The translations under genes and the position numbers were made by a program. The notes under the pieces are model-generated. The model saw only the letters and a list, made by a program, of their open reading frames with translations. It searched no databases and was not told where the DNA came from. DNA of 64,000 bases from Dokdonella_A soli (lineage in GTDB: Bacteria > Pseudomonadota > Gammaproteobacteria > Xanthomonadales > Rhodanobacteraceae): positions 418,587-482,586 of the forward strand of contig NZ_BAAAEU010000001.1 of assembly GCF_039523175.1 (NCBI RefSeq). Direction: 5' to 3'. Shown piece after piece: positions 9,138 to 18,829 of the stretch. The stretch's first letter is position 1, and each line of letters begins with the position of its first letter.

Positions 9138-10373
9138 ATGACCCGCACTGCAGTTCCCCGCCCCCGCACCCCGCTCGCGCTGTACGCGCTGACCGCCGGC
9201 GCGTTCGGCATCGGCACCACCGAATTCGTGATCATGGGCCTGCTGTTGCAGGTCGCATCCGATCTGCACGTGACGATCGCCACGGCCGGCCTGCTGATCT
9301 CCGGCTATGCGCTCGGCGTGTTCGTCGGCGCGCCGCTGCTGACCGCCGCGACCGGCCGCCTGCCGCGAAAGACCGCGTTGGTTGCGCTGATGGTGATCTT
9401 CACGTTCGGCAACCTGGCCTGCGCGCTGGCGCCGGACTACACCACGCTGATGATCGCGCGCGTGATCACCTCGCTGGCGCACGGCACCTTCTTCGGCGTC
9501 GGCGCAGTGGTCGCCACCGGCCTCGTCGCGGCCGACCGCAAGGCCTCGGCGATCTCGACGATGTTTACCGGCCTGACCGTGGCAACACTGCTCGGCGTAC
9601 CGGCCGGCGCATGGCTCGGCCTGCATTTCGGCTGGCGCGCGACGTTCTGGGCGGTCGCCGGCATCGGCGTGGTCGCGACGATCGTCATCGCCGCGCTGGT
9701 CCCGCGCGACCGCGGCGACACGCAACCGGTCGCGTTCCGCGACGAGCTGCGGATCATCGCGCGCCCACAGGTACTGCTCGGCCTGCTGACCACTGTGCTC
9801 GGCTTTGCCGGCGTGTTCGCGGTATTCACCTACATCCAGCCGATCCTGACCCGCGTGACCGGCTTCGAGGACGGTGCGGTCTCGCCGATCCTGCTCGTAT
9901 TCGGCGTGGGCCTGATCGTCGGCAACCTGCTCGGTGGCCGGCTCGCTGATCGCCGGCTGATGCCGACCCTGCTCGGTACGCTCGCCGCGCTCGCCGTCGT
10001 GCTCGCCGCCATGGGCTTCGCGTTGCACAGCAAACCGGCGGCAATCGCGTTCGTCGGCCTGCTCGGCGTTGCCGCGTTCGCGACGGTCGCGCCGCTGCAG
10101 CTGCGGGTGCTGCAGAAGGCGGCCGGCGGCCAGAGTCTCGCTTCGAGCTTCAATATCGCCGCGTTCAACCTGGGTAACGCGATCGGCGCGTGGCTTGGTG
10201 GTGTGGTCATCGAGCGCGGCCCCGGCTACGGCGCGGTGACCTGGGCCGCCGCGCTGGTGACCTTGTCCGGCCTCGGACTGGCTCTGTGGAGCGCGATGCT
10301 CGACCGCCGCGCCGCAGGCCGCCCCGCACTGGCCCGTCCCGGCGAACGCGTCCTCTGCGAAGCATCGGCCTGA
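9138..10373 (+). CDS. MFS efflux transporter, DHA1 type
   Basis: This 411-residue protein has twelve predicted transmembrane helices. It opens with the DHA1 signature FGIGTTEFVIMGLLLQVA, typical of AraJ/YdhP-like exporters of sugars or drugs, and has a short basic loop (TGRLPRKTAL) after helix 2-3. It acts in the inner membrane and probably exports a small molecule by proton antiport. It is read divergently from the LysR gene and is followed 32 bases later by an aldo-keto reductase and an alcohol dehydrogenase on the same strand, so the three may form one transcription unit concerned with reactive carbonyl or xenobiotic handling; this last point is inference. Confidence 0.92.
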   Translation: MTRTAVPRPRTPLALYALTAGAFGIGTTEFVIMGLLLQVASDLHVTIATAGLLISGYALGVFVGAPLLTAATGRLPRKTALVALMVIFTFGNLACALAPDYTTLMIARVITSLAHGTFFGVGAVVATGLVAADRKASAISTMFTGLTVATLLGVPAGAWLGLHFGWRATFWAVAGIGVVATIVIAALVPRDRGDTQPVAFRDELRIIARPQVLLGLLTTVLGFAGVFAVFTYIQPILTRVTGFEDGAVSPILLVFGVGLIVGNLLGGRLADRRLMPTLLGTLAALAVVLAAMGFALHSKPAAIAFVGLLGVAAFATVAPLQLRVLQKAAGGQSLASSFNIAAFNLGNAIGAWLGGVVIERGPGYGAVTWAAALVTLSGLGLALWSAMLDRRAAGRPALARPGERVLCEASA

Positions 10374-10405
10374 TCTCTACCCGTTTCCGATCAAGGAGTG
10401 TTGTC

Positions 10406-11469
<1,064 letters not shown>

Positions 11470-11473
<4 letters not shown>

Positions 11474-12492
11474 AAGCCATCGCCCTGACCCGCTACCTGC
11501 CGATCACCGACCCGCAGTCGTTGCTCGATGTCGAACTGCCGAAGCCGGTGCCGGGCGCGCACGACCTGCTCGTGCGCATCGAGGCGGTATCGGTGAACCC
11601 GGTCGATACGAAAGTACGCTCGCCCAAGCCGCAGGTTGAAGCACAACCGAAGGTGCTCGGCTACGACGCCGCTGGCGTCGTCGAAGCCGTCGGTGCCGAT
11701 GTCACGCTGTTCAAGCCCGGCGACGCGGTGTACTACGCCGGCGACGTCACACGCGCCGGCAGCAACGCGCAGTATCAACTCGTCGACGAGCGTATCGCCG
11801 GTCGCAAGCCGGCGGCACTCGACTTCGCGCAGGCAGCCGCGCTGCCGTTGACCACGATCACCGCCTGGGAACTGCTGTTCCAGCGCATGCCCCTCGACGC
11901 CGATGGCGCCGATCGCGGCAAGTCGCTGCTGATCATCGGCGGTGCCGGCGGTGTCGGTTCGATCGCGATCCAGCTCGCGCGGCGCGCGGGACTGGTCACG
12001 ATCGCGACCGCGTCGCGGCCGGAAACGATCGCATGGTGCCGGCAGATGGGTGCGCAACACGTGGTCGACCATCGCCAGCCGCTGCAATCGCAACTTGCGG
12101 CGCTCTGCTTTGCCACGGTCGATGCGGTGATCAATCTCGCCGATACCGATCGCTACTGGGAAACGATCGGTGAAATCCTCGCGCCGCAGGGCCACGTCGG
12201 CCTGATCGTGGAACCCAAGGGCGCATTGAAGATCGGCGATCCCTACAAAGCCAAATGCATCGGCATCCACTGGGAAATGATGTTCGCTCGCCCGCGCTTC
12301 AGGACCGCGGACATGATCGAGCAGCATCGAATACTCAACCGTGTCGCGGATCTCGTCGACGCCGGCGAACTGCGCACGACGCTGACTGAAACACTGTTTC
12401 CGATCGACGCGACGAACCTGCGCACCGCGCACGCTCAGCTCGAATCCGGCAAGACGATCGGAAAAGTTGCGCTGGCCGGCTGGAATACATGA
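11470..12492 (+). CDS. Zinc-independent alcohol dehydrogenase family (quinone-oxidoreductase-like) protein
   Basis: The product is a 340-residue medium-chain dehydrogenase/reductase. It shows the GroES-like N-terminal domain (VSVNPVDTKVRSP, VLGYDAAGVVEAVGADV) and a Rossmann NADPH-binding domain with IIGGAGGVGSIAIQLAR. The cysteine/histidine ligands of zinc alcohol dehydrogenases are missing, as in the quinone oxidoreductase branch (often annotated zinc-binding alcohol dehydrogenase family). Its start codon overlaps the stop of the aldo-keto reductase, which indicates co-translation. The pair is likely to reduce carbonyl or quinone compounds; the exact substrate cannot be read from sequence. 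Confidence 0.92.
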
Positions 12493-12516
12493 CGGAGTCC
12501 TTGGCGCGAGGTCGAC

Positions 12517-13854
12517 GTGGCGCGCAGAATCGCGCCACCCCCGCGACCCGTTTCCATCGTGCCTGCACTCCATCAAACCGTCGAACGTATCCTGCAGCTC
12601 AGCGCGTTCGACGGTGATTCCGCTCTCGCACTGCGCACGCTGCACGCGCATTTCGCGGAGCGATTTCCGGGCTGCGCACTCGCGCTCGTGCTGATCGGCG
12701 GCCTCGCACCGGGGCAATGCCGTCTCGCCGGACTGATCGGCGCCGACGGCGTGGAACACGTGCCGAACGTCGATCCACTCGGCGAACGCTCGACGCTGCC
12801 ACTGTTCGACGATGCGCTGACCGCCAAACTGTTTATCGACACCGCGCCACACCTGATCAGCGTCGCGCCGACCGACTTTGCGCTGCCATTTGCGCAGGCG
12901 CTGCTCGCGCCCGCGTCCCTGCTCGGCATCCCGGTGGTGAACGCCGGCGTGATCAACCACTGGCTGATTTTCGGCAGCAGCCTGCACGGGCGGTTCGACC
13001 GCGTGGATCTCGATGAGCTGCTGCTCGAAGTGAATCTCGCGGCGAACCTGATCGTGCGCCCGCTGGCGACCCGCGCGCTGCGCGACGAGAGCAAGCGGCA
13101 TCGCCAGGTGATCGAAGGGATCGCGGACGTGCAGCGCCTTCTGCTGCCCGATGGCCCGGTGATCCGCGGACTCGAGTACGCCGTGCACTGGCAACCCGCC
13201 GAGACCGCGGCCGGTGACTACTACGACCTGATGTCGTTGACCCAGTACGCGCCCGCGGATTTCCCGCGCGATGGCGCCGACATCTGGGCGCTGATGCTCG
13301 CCGATGTATCGGGGCACGGTGCCGCTGCCGCGATGGAAGCCGTGCAGTTCGACGCGATCCTGCGCACCTACCAGGGCGACGAGGAAAGCGGCCCGGCCGG
13401 CGCGCTGACCTATGCGAACCGCTACTTCTTCTCGCGCCGCCAGCGCCAGCATTTCCTGACCGCGTTCGCCTTGCTCTACCGGCCAGACCTTGGCCGCGCG
13501 ACCTATGTCGACGCCGGCCACCCGCCACTGCTGCATCGCCGCGGCAACACAGTGACACTACGCGGCGCCGGCACCCAGATTCCGCTCGGCATCCTGCGCG
13601 ACCATGTCTGGCAGAACGAGACGTTCGACGTCGAATCCGGCGACGTACTGGTGCTTTACACGGATGGAGTGGTCGAAGCGCGTGATCGCACGCATCGACC
13701 GTTTGGCAGCGAGCGGCTCAGCGCGCTGGTCGCCAGCGGCCCATCGGATCCGCCCGCGCTGCTGGCGCTGGTGCGCGACGAGGTGATCGCGCACCAGGGC
13801 AGTCCGCTCGGCGTCGATGACCAGACTTTGATCGTGCTGCGTATTACGGATTGA
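12517..13854 (+). CDS. GAF-like/SpoIIE-type PP2C serine/threonine phosphatase
   Basis: The C-terminal half (about residues 215-445) is a SpoIIE-type PP2C phosphatase domain. Metal-binding acidic residues are visible in GDYYDL, LADVSGHGAAAAMEA, LYTDGVVEARD and GVDDQTLIVL. The N-terminal 190 residues look like a degenerate GAF-type sensor (PLGERSTLPLFDD, GVINHWLIFGSS), joined by a helical linker. Such proteins dephosphorylate anti-anti-sigma factors in partner-switching systems, but no anti-sigma kinase or STAS gene lies nearby, so the partner is unknown. The start is uncertain: GTG at 12517 is used here, and GTG at 12559 is an alternative. It follows the dehydrogenase gene by 24 bases. Confidence 0.88.
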   Translation: MARRIAPPPRPVSIVPALHQTVERILQLSAFDGDSALALRTLHAHFAERFPGCALALVLIGGLAPGQCRLAGLIGADGVEHVPNVDPLGERSTLPLFDDALTAKLFIDTAPHLISVAPTDFALPFAQALLAPASLLGIPVVNAGVINHWLIFGSSLHGRFDRVDLDELLLEVNLAANLIVRPLATRALRDESKRHRQVIEGIADVQRLLLPDGPVIRGLEYAVHWQPAETAAGDYYDLMSLTQYAPADFPRDGADIWALMLADVSGHGAAAAMEAVQFDAILRTYQGDEESGPAGALTYANRYFFSRRQRQHFLTAFALLYRPDLGRATYVDAGHPPLLHRRGNTVTLRGAGTQIPLGILRDHVWQNETFDVESGDVLVLYTDGVVEARDRTHRPFGSERLSALVASGPSDPPALLALVRDEVIAHQGSPLGVDDQTLIVLRITD

Positions 13855-13922
13855 TCAGGCCGCTTGTCGCGGCGGCATATTCCGGGCATCTTCATACGAT
13901 CGTTTGAATCGGAATTCCCGAC

Positions 13923-15944
13923 GTGCGCTACCCGAATCTGTTCGCCCCGCTCGACCTTGGCTTCGTCACGCTGCCGAACCGCGTGCTGATGGGGTCGATG
14001 CATACCGGTCTCGAGGACCACGCTCGCGACTTCGACAAGCTCGCCACGTATTTCGCCGAACGCGCGCGCGGCGGCGTCGGATTGATGGTCACCGGCGGCT
14101 TTTCGCCGAACATCGAAGGCTGGCTGTTGCCGTTCGCGAGCCGGTTGTCGATGCCGTGGCAGGTCGCGTCGCATCGCAAGGTCACGCGCGCGGTACACGC
14201 GGAAGGCGGCCGCATCTGCCTGCAGATCCTGCACGCCGGACGTTATGCCTATCACCCGCTGTCGGTCGCGCCGTCGAAGATCAAGGCGCCGATCACGCCG
14301 TTCACGCCGCGCGCACTCAGCGCGCGCGGTGTCGAACGCACGATCGGCGATTTCGTGAACTGCGCGCGCAAGGCGCAGGACGCCGGCTACGACGGTGTCG
14401 AGGTCATGGGTTCGGAGGGTTACCTCATCAACGAGTTCCTGACCGAACGCACGAACCGCCGCGACGACGACTGGGGCGGTTCGGTGGACAAACGCCAGCG
14501 CTTCCCGGTTGAGATCGTCAAGCGCATGCGCGCGGCAGTCGGACGCGAGTTCATCATCATCTACCGCCTTTCGATGCTCGACCTCGTCGAGCACGGTCAG
14601 AGCTGGGACGAAATTGTCTCGCTCGCGAAAAAGATCGAAGCCGCCGGCGCGACCTTGATCAACACCGGCATCGGCTGGCACGAGGCGCGCATCCCGACCA
14701 TCGTGACCAGCGTGCCGCGCGCGGGCTTCGCCTGGGTCACGCGGCGCATGAAGGCGGAAGTCGCAATTCCGCTGATCACGACGAATCGGATCAATATGCC
14801 GGACGTCGCCGAGCGCATCCTGAGCGAGGGCGACGCCGACATGGTCTCGATGGCGCGCCCGCTGCTCGCCGATCCGGACTGGGTCGCGAAGGCCCGCGAC
14901 GACCGCGCGGCCGACATCAACACCTGCATCGCCTGCAACCAGGCCTGTCTCGACCACGTGTTCGAGAAGAAGCGTGCGAGCTGCCTCGTGAATCCGCGCG
15001 CCTGCTTCGAAACCGAACTCGTGATCCGCCCCGCGACCACGAGGAAGCGCATCGCGGTGGTCGGTTCGGGACCAGCCGGACTCGCCTGCGCGACCACGCT
15101 CGCTGAACGCGGTCATGTGGTCACCTTGTTCGAACAGGCGCACGAGATCGGCGGCCAGTTCAACATGGCCAAGCGGATTCCCGGCAAGGAGGAGTTCCAC
15201 GAGACGCTGCGCTATTTCACGCGGCGCATCGGGCAGACCGGCATCGAGTTGCGTCTTTCCACGAACGCCACACCCGCATTGTTGCAGGAAGGTCGGTACG
15301 ACGAGGTCGTGTTCGCGACTGGCGTGCATCCGCGCGCTGCAAATATTCCCGGCAGCGAACGCGCTAACGTGCTGAGCTATGTCGATGTCCTGCTCGGCCG
15401 CGCCGCGGTGGGCCCGAAGGTGGCGATCGTCGGCGCCGGAGGCATCGGCTTCGACGTCGCCGAATTCCTGGTCGAGAACGCGCCCTCGCCAAGTACCGAT
15501 GTCGCGCGCTGGACGCACGAATGGGGTGTCGACATGACGCTGGCCGCGCGCGCCGGCCTGGTCAAGGCAGCGCCGGAAGCACCGGAGCGACAGATCTGGC
15601 TGCTGCAACGCACGTCGGGCAAGCCCGGCAGGCGCCTGAACAAGACGACCGGATGGGTGCACCGCTCGACGCTCGCCGCCAAGCGCGTGACGATGCTCGG
15701 CGGCGTCAGCTACGAGCGCATCGACGACGATGGTCTGCACATCCGCATCGGCGAGGAATCACAAACGCTTCCCGTCGATACGATCGTGATCTGCGCCGGC
15801 CAGGAACCGAACCGTGCGCTGCATTCGCAAGTCGCAGCGGCCGGTGGTGCGAGCACGCATCTGATCGGCGGTGCGGACGTTGCCGCCGAGTTGGATGCCA
15901 AGCGTGCGATTGCTCAGGGAACCCGGTTGGCAGCGACGCTGTAA
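13923..15944 (+). CDS. fadH: FadH-like NADH:flavin oxidoreductase (2,4-dienoyl-CoA reductase type)
   Basis: This 673-residue iron-sulfur flavoenzyme has three parts. An FMN-binding TIM barrel (about 1-330) carries catalytic-region motifs QILHAGRYAYHP and GVEVMGSEGYLINEFL. A [4Fe-4S] site follows as C-x2-C-x3-C-x11-C (CIACNQACLDH to SCLVNP). The C-terminal FAD and NADPH modules are marked by VVGSGPAGLACATTLAERG and IVGAGGIGFDVAEFL. The order and length fit 2,4-dienoyl-CoA reductase, which removes double bonds in the beta-oxidation of unsaturated fatty acids in the cytoplasm. Related trimethylamine-dehydrogenase-like enzymes share the layout, so the substrate is likely but not certain. It starts with GTG. 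Confidence 0.9.
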   Translation: MRYPNLFAPLDLGFVTLPNRVLMGSMHTGLEDHARDFDKLATYFAERARGGVGLMVTGGFSPNIEGWLLPFASRLSMPWQVASHRKVTRAVHAEGGRICLQILHAGRYAYHPLSVAPSKIKAPITPFTPRALSARGVERTIGDFVNCARKAQDAGYDGVEVMGSEGYLINEFLTERTNRRDDDWGGSVDKRQRFPVEIVKRMRAAVGREFIIIYRLSMLDLVEHGQSWDEIVSLAKKIEAAGATLINTGIGWHEARIPTIVTSVPRAGFAWVTRRMKAEVAIPLITTNRINMPDVAERILSEGDADMVSMARPLLADPDWVAKARDDRAADINTCIACNQACLDHVFEKKRASCLVNPRACFETELVIRPATTRKRIAVVGSGPAGLACATTLAERGHVVTLFEQAHEIGGQFNMAKRIPGKEEFHETLRYFTRRIGQTGIELRLSTNATPALLQEGRYDEVVFATGVHPRAANIPGSERANVLSYVDVLLGRAAVGPKVAIVGAGGIGFDVAEFLVENAPSPSTDVARWTHEWGVDMTLAARAGLVKAAPEAPERQIWLLQRTSGKPGRRLNKTTGWVHRSTLAAKRVTMLGGVSYERIDDDGLHIRIGEESQTLPVDTIVICAGQEPNRALHSQVAAAGGASTHLIGGADVAAELDAKRAIAQGTRLAATL

Positions 15945-15976
15945 CCGGGCACCGGGTGCCGCGCCACCTGTTTGCC

Positions 15977-16699
15977 TCAAGGGTCGGCGCGCGCAGCGAG
16001 ATAAGTTCTCCACGGTCCGAAGTCGAGCAGCTGATTCGTATACGTCTCGACCACTGCACTGAACGGCTGCTGTGCCGAGGTATACAGGATCGCCTCATGA
16101 CGAAGCAGCGCATGCGGGATGCGCAGACGCGCCTGCTCGCCTGCCGCCTCCGACATCTCCCAGCCGGGCGGCAGCGGCGACCAGAGCATGTCCGCGGCGA
16201 GCGTGCGGCGTTGGAAACCGAGCGCCTTGACGACTTTGCCGAAAGGTTCGTCGCTGCTGTCGAGGCGCCGATTCATGTCGGCGCTCAAGCGAGCCGGCAC
16301 GTACCAATTGTCGGCTTCCGACAGGACATGTTCGCCGCAGACGAGCTGCACTTGCCGGTAGGCGAGCGGTTCGCCGTCATCGATCCCGAGGCGCGAACGC
16401 AATTCTTTCGGAATGGGTTTCTCTTCGCCGCGCACGCGCCGCGCGAAGATGCGCGCTGGCTCGGCAAGGCGATGCGCTGCGCACCACCGTTCCAGGGTCG
16501 ATGTCGCGCTGTCGTGGCTGAGCAGATCCGCATTCAGGGTCTGCATCAATGCCAGCACTTGCGTTCGAACGAGGCGATCCTGGGCCGTCGGCGGAGTCGG
16601 TTCGAGCGCGCAGGCGGACAAGAGCAGGCTTGCTGCGAGCGAAATGCCGGAGAGGCGAAGACCGGCTCGCCGTGCTCCGGGTCGATAGGGTTCGTTCAT
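15977..16699 (-). CDS. Lipoprotein with a chorismate-lyase-like domain, function unknown
   Basis: The 240-residue product carries a lipobox (LLLSAC, lipidated Cys30), so it should be anchored in the periplasm. The mature part resembles the chorismate--pyruvate lyase/UTRA fold, with a YRQVQLVCGEHVLSEADNWYV-like stretch and the PFGKVVKALGFQRRT motif. Proteins of this kind are annotated as hypothetical in related bacteria. A periplasmic location does not suit the ubiquinone-pathway lyase UbiC, so a different ligand-binding or enzymatic role is likely. The fold assignment rests on motif resemblance seen by eye. The gene converges on the upstream fadH-like gene and stands alone. Confidence 0.72.
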   Translation of the reverse strand: MNEPYRPGARRAGLRLSGISLAASLLLSACALEPTPPTAQDRLVRTQVLALMQTLNADLLSHDSATSTLERWCAAHRLAEPARIFARRVRGEEKPIPKELRSRLGIDDGEPLAYRQVQLVCGEHVLSEADNWYVPARLSADMNRRLDSSDEPFGKVVKALGFQRRTLAADMLWSPLPPGWEMSEAAGEQARLRIPHALLRHEAILYTSAQQPFSAVVETYTNQLLDFGPWRTYLAARADP

Positions 16700-16791
16700 G
16701 CCTGGCAGGTCATGGCGATGCGGTGCACGATTGTACCCGCGCGCCGCGATGCGTCCGCCGTGCGCCGACGCCTTGGCCGAGGAATCCCTTC

Positions 16792-17088
16792 ATGTATCGC
16801 ATGCCCTTGCTCGCCTTGTCGCTGGCCCTCGTCGCCTGCGCTGTGGCGACGGCTCCTCCGCGCGCGCACATGTCGACAACGACGCTGAGCAAGTCTTCCG
16901 CATCGAACCGGTGCGGCCTGTCGCCGAGCGGTTGCCTCTCGCGCTTTCCGCGACGCCTCCTGCCGAGTCGGGCGACTTCCGTCGCAGCGATCTCGTCGAG
17001 CTCGCCACACTCGATCACCGGTGACATCGCGTCGTACGCCGGTTCGACGACCTGCTCGCCAGGGCTTGATTCACGGCAGGTGTGGTGC
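16792..17088 (+). pseudogene. Decayed VanX-like D-Ala-D-Ala dipeptidase (M15) fragment
   Basis: An ATG at 16792, preceded by GAGGAA, opens a signal peptide (MYRMPLLALSLALVACAVA). The sequence that looks like the mature N terminus, with FRIEPVRPVAERLPLAL and SGDFRRSDLVELATLD, lies in a different frame. It resembles the start of D-alanyl-D-alanine dipeptidases, in which a DLVELxxLDPxxxxDIRY segment precedes the catalytic domain. After LDHR the frame breaks again and the catalytic HxxxxxxD and His residues are absent. The simplest reading is a frameshifted and 3'-deleted remnant ending before the glutathione transferase gene. Family assignment is moderate because only about 50 residues are left. 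Confidence 0.5.
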
Positions 17089-17120
17089 CACTACTGCGCG
17101 ACCCCATTACGGAGAATTCC

Positions 17121-17732
17121 ATGAAGCTCTACTACACACCCGGCGCCTGCTCGCTCGGCGACCACATCGTGCTGGAATGGATCGGCAAGCCGTACCAGGC
17201 GCAGCGAGTCAGCCGCGAGGAACGCGCCACACCGGAATTCAAGAAGCTCAATCCGGCCGGTGCAGTGCCGGTGTTCGAGCAGGATGGTTGGGTGCTGACC
17301 CAGAACGCGGCGATCCTGAACTACCTTGCCGACACCCATCCGGAGGCGAAGCTCGGTGGTGACGGCACGCCGAAGGGTCGCGCCGAGGTGAATCGCTGGC
17401 TCGCGTTCCTCAATGCCGACGTGCATCCGACCTTCAAGCCGCTGTTCGGCGCGATCAACTATCTCGAGGACACCGCGGTTATCGAGAAGGCCAAGGAACA
17501 CGCGAAGTCCACGCTGCGCACATTGTTCGGTCGCGCGGACGCGCAACTCGCCGGCCGCGACTGGCTGGCCGGCTCGCGTTCGATCGCCGATCCGTATCTC
17601 TATGTCGTGTCGCGCTGGGCGAAGGCACTCAATGTGGATCTCACCGGCTTCGACCATCTCGCGAAGTTCGTCGCGCGCATGGAAGCCGATCCGGCGGTGA
17701 AGAAGGTGCTCAAGGAAGAAGGGCTGGACTGA
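17121..17732 (+). CDS. Glutathione S-transferase, GstA/beta-class type
   Basis: The 203-residue product begins MKLYYTPGACSLGDHIVLEW, the beta-class (E. coli GstA-like) N terminus in which Cys10 takes the place of the usual catalytic Ser/Tyr. The thioredoxin-like domain continues with NPAGAVPVFEQDGWVLTQNAAIL, holding the cis-proline and the glutathione-binding Gln-Asn-Ala segment. The C-terminal helical domain contains SIADPYLYVVSRWA. It conjugates or reduces electrophiles with glutathione in the cytoplasm. GGAG lies before the ATG. It sits just after the decayed peptidase fragment and converges with an unknown secreted protein gene. Confidence 0.94.
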   Translation: MKLYYTPGACSLGDHIVLEWIGKPYQAQRVSREERATPEFKKLNPAGAVPVFEQDGWVLTQNAAILNYLADTHPEAKLGGDGTPKGRAEVNRWLAFLNADVHPTFKPLFGAINYLEDTAVIEKAKEHAKSTLRTLFGRADAQLAGRDWLAGSRSIADPYLYVVSRWAKALNVDLTGFDHLAKFVARMEADPAVKKVLKEEGLD

Positions 17733-17763
17733 GCGCCGCAGATCCCGATCGAGGCACCCTTTC

Positions 17764-18615
17764 TCAGCAGCCCGGCCCTCCGGCAACACCCGCGAGTATC
17801 TGCAGATTCATCACGAACGATGTGATCGGTCCGCTCAGCGTCGCAGCGGCGGTGTGGCAATCAAGGAACGTTATCGCGATCGAACCCCACGGCGTAACGC
17901 CCGATGGGACAGGTTGATCCGCCGTGGGGGCGGCCGGGCTGTACATCTTCAAGTTGACCGGAGTGCCGGGAAGAATCGTCTTCGGGCCAACCTCGGAGAC
18001 AAGCCACAGCGGGCTGCCCAACGCGGGGCCGATCGGTTGACCGGTCGTAGTGGTGGCTCTAACCGTGTTCACACCGATGTAGGTAACGACCAAACCCGCG
18101 TTCGCAGGCAGGAAATTGAAGATGCCCAACACCCCAGGCTCGAACCACGAGCCCGCCATCGCGGCCGGATTGATCGCGGCAAGACCGGAGACATAGGTCG
18201 CCTCGAACGAACCGGTTGGTGAATTGGTTATCGGACCCACGACCCTTGTCCATGTTCCGGATACCGAGCCGCCGGCAACGCTGGGCGAATTCGATGTGGC
18301 GTACCAGGCTCCGCCGTTGTTGAGTCCCGAATTTGCACAGGTGAGGCCCAGGAAGGGTGCCGTCGAAGTTACCGAACCGCCGGTCGTGATGGCGCCGTAT
18401 CCGTTCGGCGTGCTGTAGAAGTCACAAACGGTTCCACCTTGATCGTTGATCACGATGGTGACGGCGCCATAGTCCCCGCCGGGAGCGTAGCTGGCATAGG
18501 AACCCTTGTAGATGCCCGCTGCGCTATCGGCGGCGTGGGCCGTGGAGGCCAGGCTTGCGGCAACGAGGAACGCAACGAAAGAAGCCGACAGAAACGAGGC
18601 GCGACCCTTATTCAT
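17764..18615 (-). CDS. Secreted protein of unknown function
   Basis: I do not recognise this 283-residue protein. It has a clear signal peptide (cleavage likely after STAHA) and a mature region rich in Gly, Thr, Ser and Ala with alternating small and aromatic residues. Two similar beta-rich halves start near AAGIYKGSYASYAPG and GSWFEPGVLGIFNF. Four cysteines in the mature part could form disulfides. The second of two in-frame methionines is chosen as start because GGGAG is then six bases upstream. The composition suggests an extracellular or surface beta-sandwich protein. The downstream neighbour gstA converges; no partner is evident. Confidence 0.75.
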   Translation of the reverse strand: MNKGRASFLSASFVAFLVAASLASTAHAADSAAGIYKGSYASYAPGGDYGAVTIVINDQGGTVCDFYSTPNGYGAITTGGSVTSTAPFLGLTCANSGLNNGGAWYATSNSPSVAGGSVSGTWTRVVGPITNSPTGSFEATYVSGLAAINPAAMAGSWFEPGVLGIFNFLPANAGLVVTYIGVNTVRATTTTGQPIGPALGSPLWLVSEVGPKTILPGTPVNLKMYSPAAPTADQPVPSGVTPWGSIAITFLDCHTAAATLSGPITSFVMNLQILAGVAGGPGC

Positions 18616-18710
18616 ATCCATCTCCCAAGGTTGTCCGACACCAAGTGCGTGGAGCCTTGTGGACGAGGACGAAGCGGCGTCGTATAGCGTTGCAGCGATT
18701 CCGGGAACGA

Positions 18711-18736
18711 AAAAGCCGCGCAACGGCGCGGCTTTT
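18711..18736 (-). terminator. Rho-independent terminator after prpC
   Basis: On the minus strand the arms AAAAGCCGCG and CGCGGCTTTT, with a six-base loop, are followed by TTTTTCG. It lies about 95 bases past the prpC stop codon, beyond a REP-like doublet, and also shields the adjoining secreted protein gene from prp transcription. Confidence 0.75.
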
Positions 18737-18742
18737 CTTGCT

Positions 18743-18818
18743 CGTCATCCCGGCGAAAGCCGGGATCCCGTTCCTTTCGGGGGACCAGACCCTGGGTCCC
18801 GGCCTGCGCCGGGACGAC
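18743..18818. repeat. REP-like doublet (GTCCCGGC...GCCGGGAC family), copy 2
   Basis: Two hairpins lie head to head: ATCCCGGC-GAAA-GCCGGGAT (18747-18766) and GTCCCGGC-CTGC-GCCGGGAC (18796-18815), flanked by CGTC and GACG so that the ends of the whole element are also complementary. It lies between prpC and its terminator. It is the same family as 4421-4500 and 29224-29330. Confidence 0.8.
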
Positions 18819-18829
18819 GAAGCCCGAGT

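Noticed and set aside
9138..10373. Possible sugar exporter assignment (AraJ/SotB) for the MFS gene
   Set aside because: The family resemblance is to DHA1 exporters in general; nothing in the sequence or context shows a sugar.
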